DNA of 64,000 bases from contig NZ_BMSV01000005.1 in the NCBI RefSeq assembly GCF_014649335.1, positions 124,001 through 188,000 on the forward strand, in the 5' to 3' direction. The notes beneath the pieces were generated by a model. The model was given only the letters and a program-made list of their open reading frames with translations, searched no databases and was not told the DNA's origin. Of this stretch, positions 17,170-25,012 are shown piece after piece. Origin of the DNA: Streptomyces roseolilacinus (GTDB lineage: Bacteria > Actinomycetota > Actinomycetes > Streptomycetales > Streptomycetaceae). Both the position numbers and the translations under genes were made by a program. Each line of letters opens with the position of its first letter. Positions within the stretch are counted from its first letter, which is position 1.

Positions 17170-18275
17170 CCCCGGTGCTGTCCGTCAGGGACCTGTCCGT
17201 ACGCTTCCGGATGCGCGGCGGCCGCCACGTCGCCGCGGTCGGCGGCGTGGACTTCGACCTCGCGGCGGGGGAGTGCCTCGCCCTCGTCGGCGAGAGCGGC
17301 TGCGGCAAGTCCGTCCTCGCCTCCGCGCTGCTCGGCCTCCTCCCCGGCAACGCCCAGACCGCCGGCACCGCCGTGCTCACCGGCCCGGGCGACGGCCCCG
17401 GCGCGGGCGTCGACCTGCTCGCCGCCGACGAGCGCACCCTCGCCCGCACCGTGCGGGGGCGGCGCGTCGGCCTCGTGCCGCAGTCCCCGGCCGCCCACCT
17501 GACGCCCGTGCGGACCGTGCGCGCGCAGCTGGAGGAGGCCCTGCGCGAACTGACCGGCACCCCGCGGGCGGAGCTGCGCGCGGCCGCCGTCGCGGCGGCC
17601 GGACGGGCCTCGTTCCCCGCCGGGCTCCTCGACCACCACCCGCACGAGCTGTCGGGCGGCCAGGCGCAGCGGGCCGCCACCGCCCTCGCCCTCGTCGGGA
17701 ACGCGCCGCTGCTGCTCGCGGACGAGCCGACGACCGGCCTCGACCGCGACCTCGTCGAGCGGACCGTCGACGAGCTGCGGCGCCACGCCGACGAGGGCCG
17801 GGCGCTGCTGCTGATCACCCACGACCTGGCGGCGGCCGAGCGGATCGCGGACCGGGTCGCCGTCATGTACGCGGGCCGGATCGTCGAGACGGCCGCCGCC
17901 GACCGCTTCTTCGGCGCGGCCGGGCCCCGCCACCCGTACGCGCGGGGCCTCCTCGCCGCCCTGCCGGAGCGGGACTTCACCCCCGTCCCCGGCATGCCCC
18001 CGGAGCTGGGCGCCCTGCCGGAGGGCTGCGCCTTCGCCGCCCGCTGCGACCGCCGCACGGATGCCTGCCGGGTGCTGCCGCGCCTCACGGACGGCGTCGC
18101 CTGCCACCACGCCGCGCCGGACGGGGCCGCGCCCGCAGGTGTCGGATCCGCAGGTGTCGGACCCGCAGGTGTCGGGTCCGCGGGCGTCGGGCCCTCGGGT
18201 ACCGCGCCCGAGGACGCGGCACCGGCCGACGCGGTGCCGGACGACATCGCCGCCGAGGAGACCACCCGTGCTTGA
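17166..18275 (+). CDS. ABC transporter ATP-binding protein, DppD type, with repeat tail
   Basis: A 369-residue ATPase energising the importer. Walker A is GESGCGKS near residue 43, the signature is LSGGQAQR, and Walker B is LLLADEPT. The C-terminal oligopeptide-transport region has the Cys-containing CAFAARCDRRTDAC, which in relatives binds an iron-sulfur cluster. Beyond that is an odd tail of about 45 residues with an (AGVGS/P) repeat encoded by 15-base tandem DNA units (18135-18194), unlike usual DppD ends. The start is a GTG overlapping the previous stop. Confidence 0.88.
   Translation: MTPVLSVRDLSVRFRMRGGRHVAAVGGVDFDLAAGECLALVGESGCGKSVLASALLGLLPGNAQTAGTAVLTGPGDGPGAGVDLLAADERTLARTVRGRRVGLVPQSPAAHLTPVRTVRAQLEEALRELTGTPRAELRAAAVAAAGRASFPAGLLDHHPHELSGGQAQRAATALALVGNAPLLLADEPTTGLDRDLVERTVDELRRHADEGRALLLITHDLAAAERIADRVAVMYAGRIVETAAADRFFGAAGPRHPYARGLLAALPERDFTPVPGMPPELGALPEGCAFAARCDRRTDACRVLPRLTDGVACHHAAPDGAAPAGVGSAGVGPAGVGSAGVGPSGTAPEDAAPADAVPDDIAAEETTRA
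18135..18194 (+). repeat. Four 15-base tandem repeats inside the DppD-type gene
   Basis: Four consecutive 15-base units of the form GCAGGTGTCGGATCC lie at 18135-18149, 18150-18164, 18165-18179 and 18180-18194. They differ at a few bases. They keep the frame and encode AGVGS/AGVGP repeats, so copy number can change without a frameshift. Confidence 0.85.
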
Positions 18276-18978
18276 ACTCGCCTCCCTCACCGCCGGATAC
18301 GACCGCCGCGACCCCGTCTTCCGGGACGTCTCGCTGACCATCGCCCCCGGCGAGGCGGTCGGCCTGCTCGGCCCGAGCGGCTGCGGCAAGTCCACCCTCG
18401 CCCGCGTCGCCACCCTGCTGCACCGCCCCGACGCGGGCCGCGTCACCGTCGACGGCCACCCGGTGCGCGGCTGGCGCCACCGCGCGCCGCGCGAGCTGCG
18501 CACCGCGATCGGTGTCGTCTTCCAGCAGCCCCGCCTCTCCGCCGACCCCCGGCTGCGCCTGCGCGACCTGATCGCCGAACCCCTGCGCGCCACCGGACGC
18601 CGCGCCGAGGCCGCGGGGCGCGTCGCCGAACTGGCCCACCGCGTCGGCCTCACCGACGACCTGCTGTCCCGCCGCCCCCACGAGGTCAGCGACGGCCAGC
18701 TCCAGCGCGCCTGCCTCGCCCGCGCCCTGGTGCTGCGCCCGCGCTGGCTGGTGTGCGACGAGATGACCGCCATGCTCGACGCGTCCACCACGGCCGCGCT
18801 GGTCGCCGCCGTCGAGGAGTACCGCCGTGAACACGGCGCCGGGCTCCTCGCCGTGGGTCACGACCGGGTCCTGCTGGACCGCTGGTGCGACCGGACCGTG
18901 CACTGGGCGTCGCTCACCGGAGCCCCGGCCCCGGCCCCGGCCGCGGAGGCGGACGCGACCGCCGGGGCGGGCGTCTGA
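18268..18978 (+). CDS. ABC transporter ATP-binding protein, DppF type
   Basis: A 236-residue second ATPase of the importer. Walker A is GPSGCGKS near residue 35, the Q-loop is VVFQQPR, Walker B is LVCDEMTAMLD, and the switch His is in AVGHD. The signature reads VSDGQ instead of LSGGQ, which may weaken ATP hydrolysis at one site of the heterodimer. The oligopeptide-transport C-terminal domain is missing and replaced by a short Ala/Pro tail, so the protein is short for the family. The GTG start overlaps the previous gene by 8 bases. Confidence 0.85.
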   Translation: MLELASLTAGYDRRDPVFRDVSLTIAPGEAVGLLGPSGCGKSTLARVATLLHRPDAGRVTVDGHPVRGWRHRAPRELRTAIGVVFQQPRLSADPRLRLRDLIAEPLRATGRRAEAAGRVAELAHRVGLTDDLLSRRPHEVSDGQLQRACLARALVLRPRWLVCDEMTAMLDASTTAALVAAVEEYRREHGAGLLAVGHDRVLLDRWCDRTVHWASLTGAPAPAPAAEADATAGAGV

Positions 18979-19100
18979 CGGCCGGTCGATTCGTACCCGT
19001 TCGGCCCACGCGCCGTACGGCCGTCCGGCGCCGCCCCTGGGCCAGACTGGCCGCCGAACGCCGTACGACCCGTGCGGCACCGGGCCGAGGAGGACGACAC

Positions 19101-19295
19101 ATGGCCGTCACCATCTCCGTCGTGTTGCTTCTGTCGATCCTGGCGATCGTCTTCCTGCGCAGCGGCGGCCTCAAGCTCTCCCACGCGGTGGTCTGCGCCC
19201 TGCTGGGCTTCTTCCTCGCCGGCACGAGCCTCGCCCCGACCATCTACAACGGGGTCTCCGCCACCGCCGACGTGGTCAGCAACGTCAAGCCCTAG
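19101..19295 (+). CDS. Small conserved two-helix membrane protein
   Basis: A 64-residue protein with a first hydrophobic helix (ISVVLLLSILAIVFL), a short polar link (RSGGLKLSH), a second helix (AVVCALLGFFLAGTSLAP) and a C-terminal tail. The ATG follows GAGGA by 7 bases. I recall similar small proteins from streptomycete genomes, sometimes near plasmid-transfer genes, but no such genes are here and the function is unknown. A hairpin follows between it and the convergent glycosidase gene. Confidence 0.7.
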   Translation: MAVTISVVLLLSILAIVFLRSGGLKLSHAVVCALLGFFLAGTSLAPTIYNGVSATADVVSNVKP

Positions 19296-19300
19296 CACAC

Positions 19301-19344
19301 CGTCCGCCCGTCCGCCCGCGCGGGACCGGCCTCACGGGCGGACG
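19301..19344. terminator. Hairpin between convergent genes
   Basis: CGTCCGCCCGT at 19301-19311 pairs with ACGGGCGGACG at 19334-19344. The second arm overlaps the last codons of the minus-strand glycosidase gene. It could act on both transcripts. Confidence 0.4.
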
Positions 19345-20588
19345 AACACGCCGATCCCGTTGGGCACGGCCCGCTCGGCGCCCCCGCTGGGACGGTTCAG
19401 CACCCGTACCGCGGTGGCGCCGTCCGCGCGGGCCACCAGCGTCGACGACCCGCCGCCGTCCAGGTTGATCCCGTCCGACGCGCCCAGCTCCCGCAGCAGC
19501 TCCGCCAGTTCGACCACCGTCAGCCCCGTGCGGAACTCCGGGCCGCCGTCCAGCGCGAGCAGCAGCAGCCGCTGCCCGCCGTCCGCGACCCCCGCCGCCG
19601 AGCGCACCGCGGCGGTCGCCGCGTCCATCCCCGCCAGCGGCTGCCCGCCGCGCAGGACCGGGTAGCCGCCCACCGCGAACCGGAACGACACCCCCGGCTC
19701 CGCGCCCACCGGCACCAGCCCGTACCGCACCTGCACCAGGTCGCCCACCGCCAGTCCCCGCAGCCACCGCGCGCCCGCCTCGCGGCCCACCAGGACGTGC
19801 GTGCCCGCCGCGATCGCCCCGGCCCCCGGCGCGTCCGCCACCCCGACGACCCGGCCGCCGCGCACCCTCACCTCGTACGTCTCCGAACTGCAGGGCGCGC
19901 CCCGGTCGGTGTCCGTGCCGCACGTGGCCCGCAGCCGCGACACGGTGCCCCAGTGGGAGGTGAACACGCCCACGGAGCCGACGGGCAGGGCGTACTGGTT
20001 GAGCCCGCCCAGCGGGAGCCGCCCGTCCGCCGCCCGGACCTCCCCGGTGAGCGCCAGCTCGCCGAGGCGTGCCTTCCCGCCGCCGTCGACACCCAGCACC
20101 ATGCGGGTGTTCGTGCCGGGCGGCAGCGCCGGGCCGAACCGCTGGCCGCGCGGCACCGCGGCCTTCAGGGCCTTCCCGCCGGCCACCGCCGGGCCGACCG
20201 GGGCGCCCGTCGCCGGCACGCCGGGGTGCTGGGCCTCCGACAGGTTGAAGAAGTCGCCGTTGACCCCGGCGACCGCGCCCGCACCGTCCGCGAGCGCCGA
20301 CAGCGGGGCCCGCGCCGCGACCACCCCCGGGTACAGCAGCCCCGCCGACACCCGCTGGTCGCCCAGGTCCACCGACAGCAGGTGCACCCGGGCGGTGCCG
20401 CGGGACGACGGGACGTCCAGCACGCGGTACCCGACCCCCGGCGCGACCGCCCGGGCCTTCGGCGCGGCGACCGCGGCCGGCGCCCGTCCGGCCGCACCGG
20501 CGGCGGGCGGCGTCGCGATCCCCGCGCCGACCAGCGCGCCTCCCAGCAACGTGGCGAGCACACCGGCCCGCCGCCACAGACCTCTCAC
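19332..20588 (-). CDS. Exported phosphodiester glycosidase family protein (NAGPA domain)
   Basis: A 418-residue protein. Residues 1 to about 40 form a signal peptide (RRAGVLATLLGGALVGAGIA, then Ala-rich). The mature part has the hallmarks of the phosphodiester glycosidase/NAGPA fold: AGVNGDFFNLSE near the start, LDGGPEFRTG, and the C-terminal SDGINLDGGGSSTLV with its catalytic-type acidic residues. Family members remove sugar-phosphodiester groups from glycoconjugates or wall polymers. The GTG at 20588 is chosen because GGAGG lies 9 bases upstream; the open frame extends further to 20651. Confidence 0.82.
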   Translation of the reverse strand: MRGLWRRAGVLATLLGGALVGAGIATPPAAGAAGRAPAAVAAPKARAVAPGVGYRVLDVPSSRGTARVHLLSVDLGDQRVSAGLLYPGVVAARAPLSALADGAGAVAGVNGDFFNLSEAQHPGVPATGAPVGPAVAGGKALKAAVPRGQRFGPALPPGTNTRMVLGVDGGGKARLGELALTGEVRAADGRLPLGGLNQYALPVGSVGVFTSHWGTVSRLRATCGTDTDRGAPCSSETYEVRVRGGRVVGVADAPGAGAIAAGTHVLVGREAGARWLRGLAVGDLVQVRYGLVPVGAEPGVSFRFAVGGYPVLRGGQPLAGMDAATAAVRSAAGVADGGQRLLLLALDGGPEFRTGLTVVELAELLRELGASDGINLDGGGSSTLVARADGATAVRVLNRPSGGAERAVPNGIGVFVRP

Positions 20589-20997
20589 GACCACGAACCT
20601 CCACGTGTCAGGACCGCCCACACCGGTCGCGGGGAAGCTGCCCCGCCGCACACCACCGCGAACCGCCCTGCCGACGACACGTCAGGAAACGTCCGGTACC
20701 GGTGGATCCCCCTGGGCCGCGCCCGCGGGGCGCCACCCTCCCCGCCCCGGTCGCGGGGAACCGGCCCCCGATCGACCCGGCGGCCCGCCGGGTAGCCTTC
20801 CCCCACAGCCTTCGAGGGGGGAGACCATGGGGCCGGGCCCGTACGCCCACGCGCCCGAACCGGGCGCGGAACGCGCCGCCCGGACCCCCCTCCTCCCGCC
20901 CTCCGTCCCCGGGGCGTCCGCCCCGGCCCGCGTCCCGCGCGGCGCGGCCCTCCGGCCCGCCCGCCGGACGCCCGGCGGCAGCCCCGAAAGGAACCCC
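20589..20997. other. Intergenic region between divergent genes, nothing firm
   Basis: This 409-base stretch separates the exported glycosidase from the PfkB kinase. An ATG at 20827 with a good purine-rich site (GAGGGGGGAG) is in frame with the kinase, but it would add 57 Pro/Ala/Arg-rich residues that look non-coding. No clear operator was seen. Confidence 0.4.
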
Positions 20998-21918
20998 ATG
21001 AGCAGCGCCCCGGACATCGACGTCCTCGTCCTCGGCGGCGCGGGTGTCGACACGATCGTGTACGTGCCCGAACTGCCCCTGCCCTTCGCCGACAGCTACC
21101 TGATCCGGCCCGGCATCGAGACCCGGGCCGGCCAGACCGGCGACTTCGTCGCCCTCGGGCTGCACGCGCTCGGGCTGCGCACCCACCACCTCGACATGCT
21201 CGGCGACGACCCCGAGGGCGACCTCGTCCGCGCCCTGCACCGCGACCACGGCATCCCCCTCACCGAGGTCCCGCAGCCCACCGGCACCAAACGCGCCGTC
21301 AACCTCGTGGGGCCGGACGGGCGCAGGCTCTCCCTGTACGACGGGACGCGCGGCAGCGAAGCGGACCGGCTGCCCGAGGAGACCGTCCTCGCCCTCGCCT
21401 CGGCGAGCCGCCACGCCCACGTCTCCATCACCCAGCCGTGCGCCCTCGCCCTGCCCGCGCTGCGGTCGGCCGGGGTCACCGTCTCGACCGACCTGCACGA
21501 CTGGGACGGGGAGAACCCGTACCACGAGACCTTCGCCCACGCCGCGGACATCGTCTTCCTCTCCGCCGCGGCCCTCGACGACCCCGAGCGGACCATGCGG
21601 GGCATCGTCGCGCGCGGCCGGGCCCGGGAGGTCGTCGCCACGGCCGGTGCGGACGGCGCGTACCTGCTGGCGGAGGGCGAACTGACGCACGTCCCGGCCG
21701 TGGTGCCCCCGGCGCCGGTCGTGGACTCCAACGGCGCGGGTGACGCCTTCGCCGTCGGCTACCTCTTCGGCCGGCTGTCCGGCGAGCCGCCGCGCAGGTC
21801 CGCACGGTACGGGGCGGTGGCCGGTGCCCACGCCTGCACGGTGCCGTCGACCAGGGCCGAAGGCGTCGGCCGTGACGCCCTGCTCGCCCGCGTCGCCGAA
21901 CTGGACGCCGTGTCCTGA
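20998..21918 (+). CDS. PfkB family carbohydrate kinase
   Basis: A 306-residue sugar kinase of the ribokinase/PfkB fold. The N-terminal strand is DIDVLVLGGAGVDT. A substrate-side Gly-rich element GQTGDFVALGLHALG follows. The C-terminal signature VDSNGAGDAFAVGYLFG holds the catalytic Asp and anion hole. It phosphorylates a sugar or nucleoside with ATP in the cytoplasm; the substrate cannot be told. The start at 20998 has GAAAGGA 6 bases upstream. A strong hairpin follows the stop. Confidence 0.87.
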   Translation: MSSAPDIDVLVLGGAGVDTIVYVPELPLPFADSYLIRPGIETRAGQTGDFVALGLHALGLRTHHLDMLGDDPEGDLVRALHRDHGIPLTEVPQPTGTKRAVNLVGPDGRRLSLYDGTRGSEADRLPEETVLALASASRHAHVSITQPCALALPALRSAGVTVSTDLHDWDGENPYHETFAHAADIVFLSAAALDDPERTMRGIVARGRAREVVATAGADGAYLLAEGELTHVPAVVPPAPVVDSNGAGDAFAVGYLFGRLSGEPPRRSARYGAVAGAHACTVPSTRAEGVGRDALLARVAELDAVS

Positions 21919-21923
21919 CACGA

Positions 21924-21955
21924 CGCCCCGCCCCGGCGCGCGCCGGGGCGGGGCG
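21924..21955 (+). terminator. Perfect 15-base hairpin after the PfkB gene
   Basis: The arms at 21924-21938 and 21941-21955 are perfectly complementary and begin 5 bases after the stop codon. The inner CG-rich bases would form the loop. Confidence 0.6.
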
Positions 21956-22620
21956 GTCACCCCCTCGCCGTACCACCGGCAGGCGGGGGCGGCGGCCGGA
22001 GTCAGGGCGCCACCGCACCGGGGAGGCCCCGGCCCACCGGCCGCCACGTGCGCGGACCACCGGCCGGCGCGGACGGGGCGGCACGCGGACGGCTCACGTC
22101 GTATCGCTCCTCGGGTGCGGATGAACGGTTCTGACGCACCGTAGTGAACCGGACGCGACTTCACGGTGATCCCGAAGGGTGATTCCCGGCCGGGCCCCTG
22201 CGGTCGCCGCCACCGCCCGCACCCCCGGCGGGGACACGCCGTTCGGCAGGACACCCCCGGCGCGGACCGCCTCCCCGCCCGCCGAACGCGCCCGGACCCG
22301 CCCGGACCCACCCGGTGGCGCCGGACCCACCCGGTGCCGCCGGGCACCGCCGCCCCGCACGGCCGCCCGCCCCGCACGGTCACCGCCCCGTCCGGGCGCC
22401 GCTTCCGGCGTGCCCCCGCACCGCCCGCCCGCTCGGGCGCGCCGGTCCGTGGCCGGGGCCGGCCGCCGGGGCTTCGCGACGGGCCGTCACCCTTCGCAAG
22501 AGTGTCCCGTTTGCTTCGCCCATGTCGCGCTCCCTAGGGTCTGGCCTGCTGGGACCTGGTCGTCCCGGTGTCCGGAACGGTGTGCGGGGCGGTCGGCGAG
22601 GCCCCGCGGAGGAGGGAGCC
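21956..22620. other. 665-base region with no supported gene
   Basis: No frame here shows codon bias, a ribosome binding site and a recognisable protein together. The part near 22090-22190 is less GC-rich and may hold promoters. Open frames are Arg/Pro/Ala-rich low-complexity translations. The last 120 bases are the likely promoter region of the HTH-ricin gene. Confidence 0.4.
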
Positions 22621-23613
22621 ATGGCGGAGGGCGAGCGGCCCCGGCAGGGGACGCCGGCGCAACGCCTGGGCGGCGCCCTGCGGGCGCTCCAGCAGCGCTC
22701 CGGGCGGACGTTGCGCTCCCTGGAGCAGGAAGTGCTGATCAGCGACTCGTCGCTGTCGCGGTACTTCCGGGGGAGCACCGTCCCGCCCTGGTCCACGGTC
22801 AGGGACCTGTGCCGGGCGCTGGGCGCCGACCCGACCGAGTACCGGGCGCTGTGGGAGGCGGCCGACCGCAGCCAGGTCAGGCCCGAGGGGGCGGCGGATC
22901 CCGTCCCCGGCCCGACCGGCACCGTCACCGCGCCCCCGACCGGCACCGCCGCCGTACCCCCGGCCGGCACCGCCGCCGTACCCCCGGCCGGTCCCGCCGC
23001 CCGGGCCGGCGCCCCCGGCCCCTCCACCGCCGGGCCGGGCGGCGGGGCCCGGTGGTGGACCGCCGCCGTCCGCGCCCGTCCGGCCCGCGGCTGGGTGTGC
23101 GCGGCGGCGGGCGCGGTCTCCGGTGTCGTCCTCGGCGCCCTGCTGATGTCCCTCGCCGCGCCCCGCGCGCCCGCCCCACCGGCCGGGGTCCCGGCGGTGC
23201 GGGCGGCGGACGGGGGCGGCGGGGAGCCGGGGGGCACGGCGGCGCCGCGCGTCCGGCGCGTCTTCGTCAGCCGGCAGACGGGCCGCTGCCTCGACGACAG
23301 CCTCGACGAACGGCTGCGCACCTACAAGTGCAACGGCATGAGCTACCAGTGGTGGACCGCGCACGCCCTCACCGACGGCTCCCACCGGCTGGCGAACCAC
23401 GCCACGGGGCGGTGCCTGGAGGACACCGCCGCCGGGCCGCGCGCCGTGCGCTGCGGCCCGGACGGCGCGCGGGCCCGGGAGTGGGTCCTGACGGTGTGGG
23501 GCGACGAGTCCGTCGAGGTGCGGAGCAGGGCGACGGGGAAGTGCCTGGACGACAGCGGCACCGGGCTGCGGACGCTGCCCTGCGACCGGACCGACCGCCA
23601 AAAGTGGGGCTGA
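22621..23613 (+). CDS. HTH - transmembrane - ricin-type lectin protein
   Basis: A 330-residue protein with three parts. Residues about 16-80 form an XRE-type helix-turn-helix (LEQEVLISDSSLSRYFRG). A Pro/Thr/Ala linker follows, with (TGTAAVPPA)-like repeats. A single membrane helix spans about 157-180. The last 120 residues have three Cys-containing ricin-B-like repeats (TGRCLDDS, TGRCLED, TGKCLDDS). The DNA-binding part would be inside the cell and the lectin part outside, suggesting a one-component membrane sensor for a carbohydrate. The ATG has GAGGAGG upstream. Signal transfer across one helix is inference. Confidence 0.83.
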   Translation: MAEGERPRQGTPAQRLGGALRALQQRSGRTLRSLEQEVLISDSSLSRYFRGSTVPPWSTVRDLCRALGADPTEYRALWEAADRSQVRPEGAADPVPGPTGTVTAPPTGTAAVPPAGTAAVPPAGPAARAGAPGPSTAGPGGGARWWTAAVRARPARGWVCAAAGAVSGVVLGALLMSLAAPRAPAPPAGVPAVRAADGGGGEPGGTAAPRVRRVFVSRQTGRCLDDSLDERLRTYKCNGMSYQWWTAHALTDGSHRLANHATGRCLEDTAAGPRAVRCGPDGARAREWVLTVWGDESVEVRSRATGKCLDDSGTGLRTLPCDRTDRQKWG

Positions 23614-23626
23614 CCGCACCACCGGT

Positions 23627-23671
23627 CCGCCGCGCGGGGGCCGGTCCGCCGGGCCGGGGCCGGCGCGGCGG
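23627..23671. terminator. Hairpin between convergent genes
   Basis: CCGCCGCGC at 23627-23635 pairs with GCGCGGCGG at 23663-23671, with a GC-rich loop that can itself fold. It lies between the ends of the HTH-ricin and hydroxyacid dehydrogenase genes. Confidence 0.4.
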
Positions 23672-23686
23672 GCCCGCGGCCGGGGC

Positions 23687-24712
23687 TCACGCCGAGCGGG
23701 CCAGCTCCTCGGCCCGTACGGGACCGGCGAACGGCAGCCCCCGCCCGTACCGCTCCAGCTCGTCCAGCGCCGCGTGCGCCAGCCGGCCCAGCTCGTTGCC
23801 GAGCGAACCGGCCACGTGCGGGGTCAGCAGCACGTTCGGCAGGTCGTACAGCGGGGAGCCGGCCGGCGGCACCTCCGGTTCCGTCACGTCCAGCACGGCG
23901 TTCAGCCGTCCCGACACCAGCTCCGCCGTCAGCGCCTCCGTGTCCACCAGCGAGCCGCGCGCCGTGTTGACCAGGGTCGCCCCGTCCGGCATCAGCGCGA
24001 GCCGCGCACGGTCGAACAGGTGCCGGGTCGCGGGGAGTTCCGGCGCGTGGATCGTCACCACGTCGCTGGAGAGCGCCAACTCGTCCAGGGACACCGGCCG
24101 CGCGCCGAGCCGCCCGGCCTCCTCCCGCGTCACGTACGGGTCGTGCAGCAGCACCCGCAGGTCGAAGGGGCGCAGCAGCCCGATCACCCGCCGGCCGATC
24201 CGGGACGCCCCGACGACGCCCACGGTACGGCGGTAGTTGCCGGCCCCGGCGAGCAGGTCCAGCGGGTCGAGCCGGCGGCGCTGCTCCCGGTAGGCGCGCT
24301 GCGCGTCGAACACCCGCTTCCCGGTGAACAGGATCGCGGCGACCGTGTACTCGGCGACGGGCAGCGCGTTGGCCGCGGCGGCCGACGCGACGGTGAGCCC
24401 GCGCTCCCAGCAGGCGTCGGTGACGTGGTGCCTCACCGAGCCCGCGGCGTGCACGATCGTACGCAGCCGGGGCATCCGCTCCAGCGCGGCCGCCGTCAGC
24501 GGCGGGCAGCCCCAGCCGGTGAGCAGCGCCTCGGCCCCGGCGAGGGCGGCCGCGTGCTCGGCGGCGGCGAAGTCCCCCACCACCAGGGCCGGATCGGTGT
24601 CGGCGACGGCGGCGAGCCGGTCCAGCGCCGCCGCGTCGAACAGCGCGTCCCGGACCCGCGGCCCCATGGCGAGGACGGTCCGGGGCCGCCGGGGGGTGGA
24701 GGGGGTGGTCAT
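23687..24712 (-). CDS. D-isomer 2-hydroxyacid dehydrogenase family protein
   Basis: A 341-residue NAD-dependent dehydrogenase. The nucleotide-binding motif is VGASRIGRR at about 167-175, with Ser in place of the usual second Gly. The catalytic Arg lies in NTARGSLVD, the Glu region in TEPEVPP, and the catalytic His in LTPHVAGS. It interconverts a 2-oxoacid and a D-2-hydroxyacid, and relatives include phosphoglycerate and glyoxylate-type enzymes. It stands alone, divergent from the UDP-sugar dehydrogenase gene about 300 bases away. Confidence 0.87.
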   Translation of the reverse strand: MTTPSTPRRPRTVLAMGPRVRDALFDAAALDRLAAVADTDPALVVGDFAAAEHAAALAGAEALLTGWGCPPLTAAALERMPRLRTIVHAAGSVRHHVTDACWERGLTVASAAAANALPVAEYTVAAILFTGKRVFDAQRAYREQRRRLDPLDLLAGAGNYRRTVGVVGASRIGRRVIGLLRPFDLRVLLHDPYVTREEAGRLGARPVSLDELALSSDVVTIHAPELPATRHLFDRARLALMPDGATLVNTARGSLVDTEALTAELVSGRLNAVLDVTEPEVPPAGSPLYDLPNVLLTPHVAGSLGNELGRLAHAALDELERYGRGLPFAGPVRAEELARSA

Positions 24713-25012
24713 GTGACGGCTCCCGTGGTCGGCGCGGGACCGCTCCCGCGGCGGTCGTCCCAGTGGACCAGACCGGGCCCCGCCGGGTGCGGCGACGCGT
24801 CGTGCGGCACCTCCGAAGGCGCGGGGGCCCGGGTGCGGGCGGCCGGTCGTGCAGGACCTCCCGGACGCCCTTGCGGTCGGCCGCCCGCGGCCCGCCCGGC
24901 CCGCGCGCCGTCACCCGTCCGGCGTTCCGCCGGTGGCCGCGCGATCCGGCGTTGGACAGGCTGGCGTGCGGTGCCGGTGTCCGGCGCCGCCCGTCGTCTG
25001 AGGAGGCTGGGA
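24713..25012. other. 300-base divergent intergenic region
   Basis: It separates the hydroxyacid dehydrogenase and UDP-sugar dehydrogenase genes and should hold both promoters. No palindrome or hairpin stands out. The only clear element is GAGGAGG 7 bases before the UDP-sugar dehydrogenase ATG. Confidence 0.4.

Noticed and set aside
20827..20997. A 57-residue N-terminal extension of the PfkB kinase
   Set aside because: It has a good ribosome binding site, but the residues are Pro/Ala/Arg-rich and kinases of this family begin at the second start, which also has its own binding site.
22166..22537. A 123-codon frame in the 21.9-22.6 kb gap
   Set aside because: The translation is Arg/Pro/Gly low complexity with no ribosome binding site and no known pattern.
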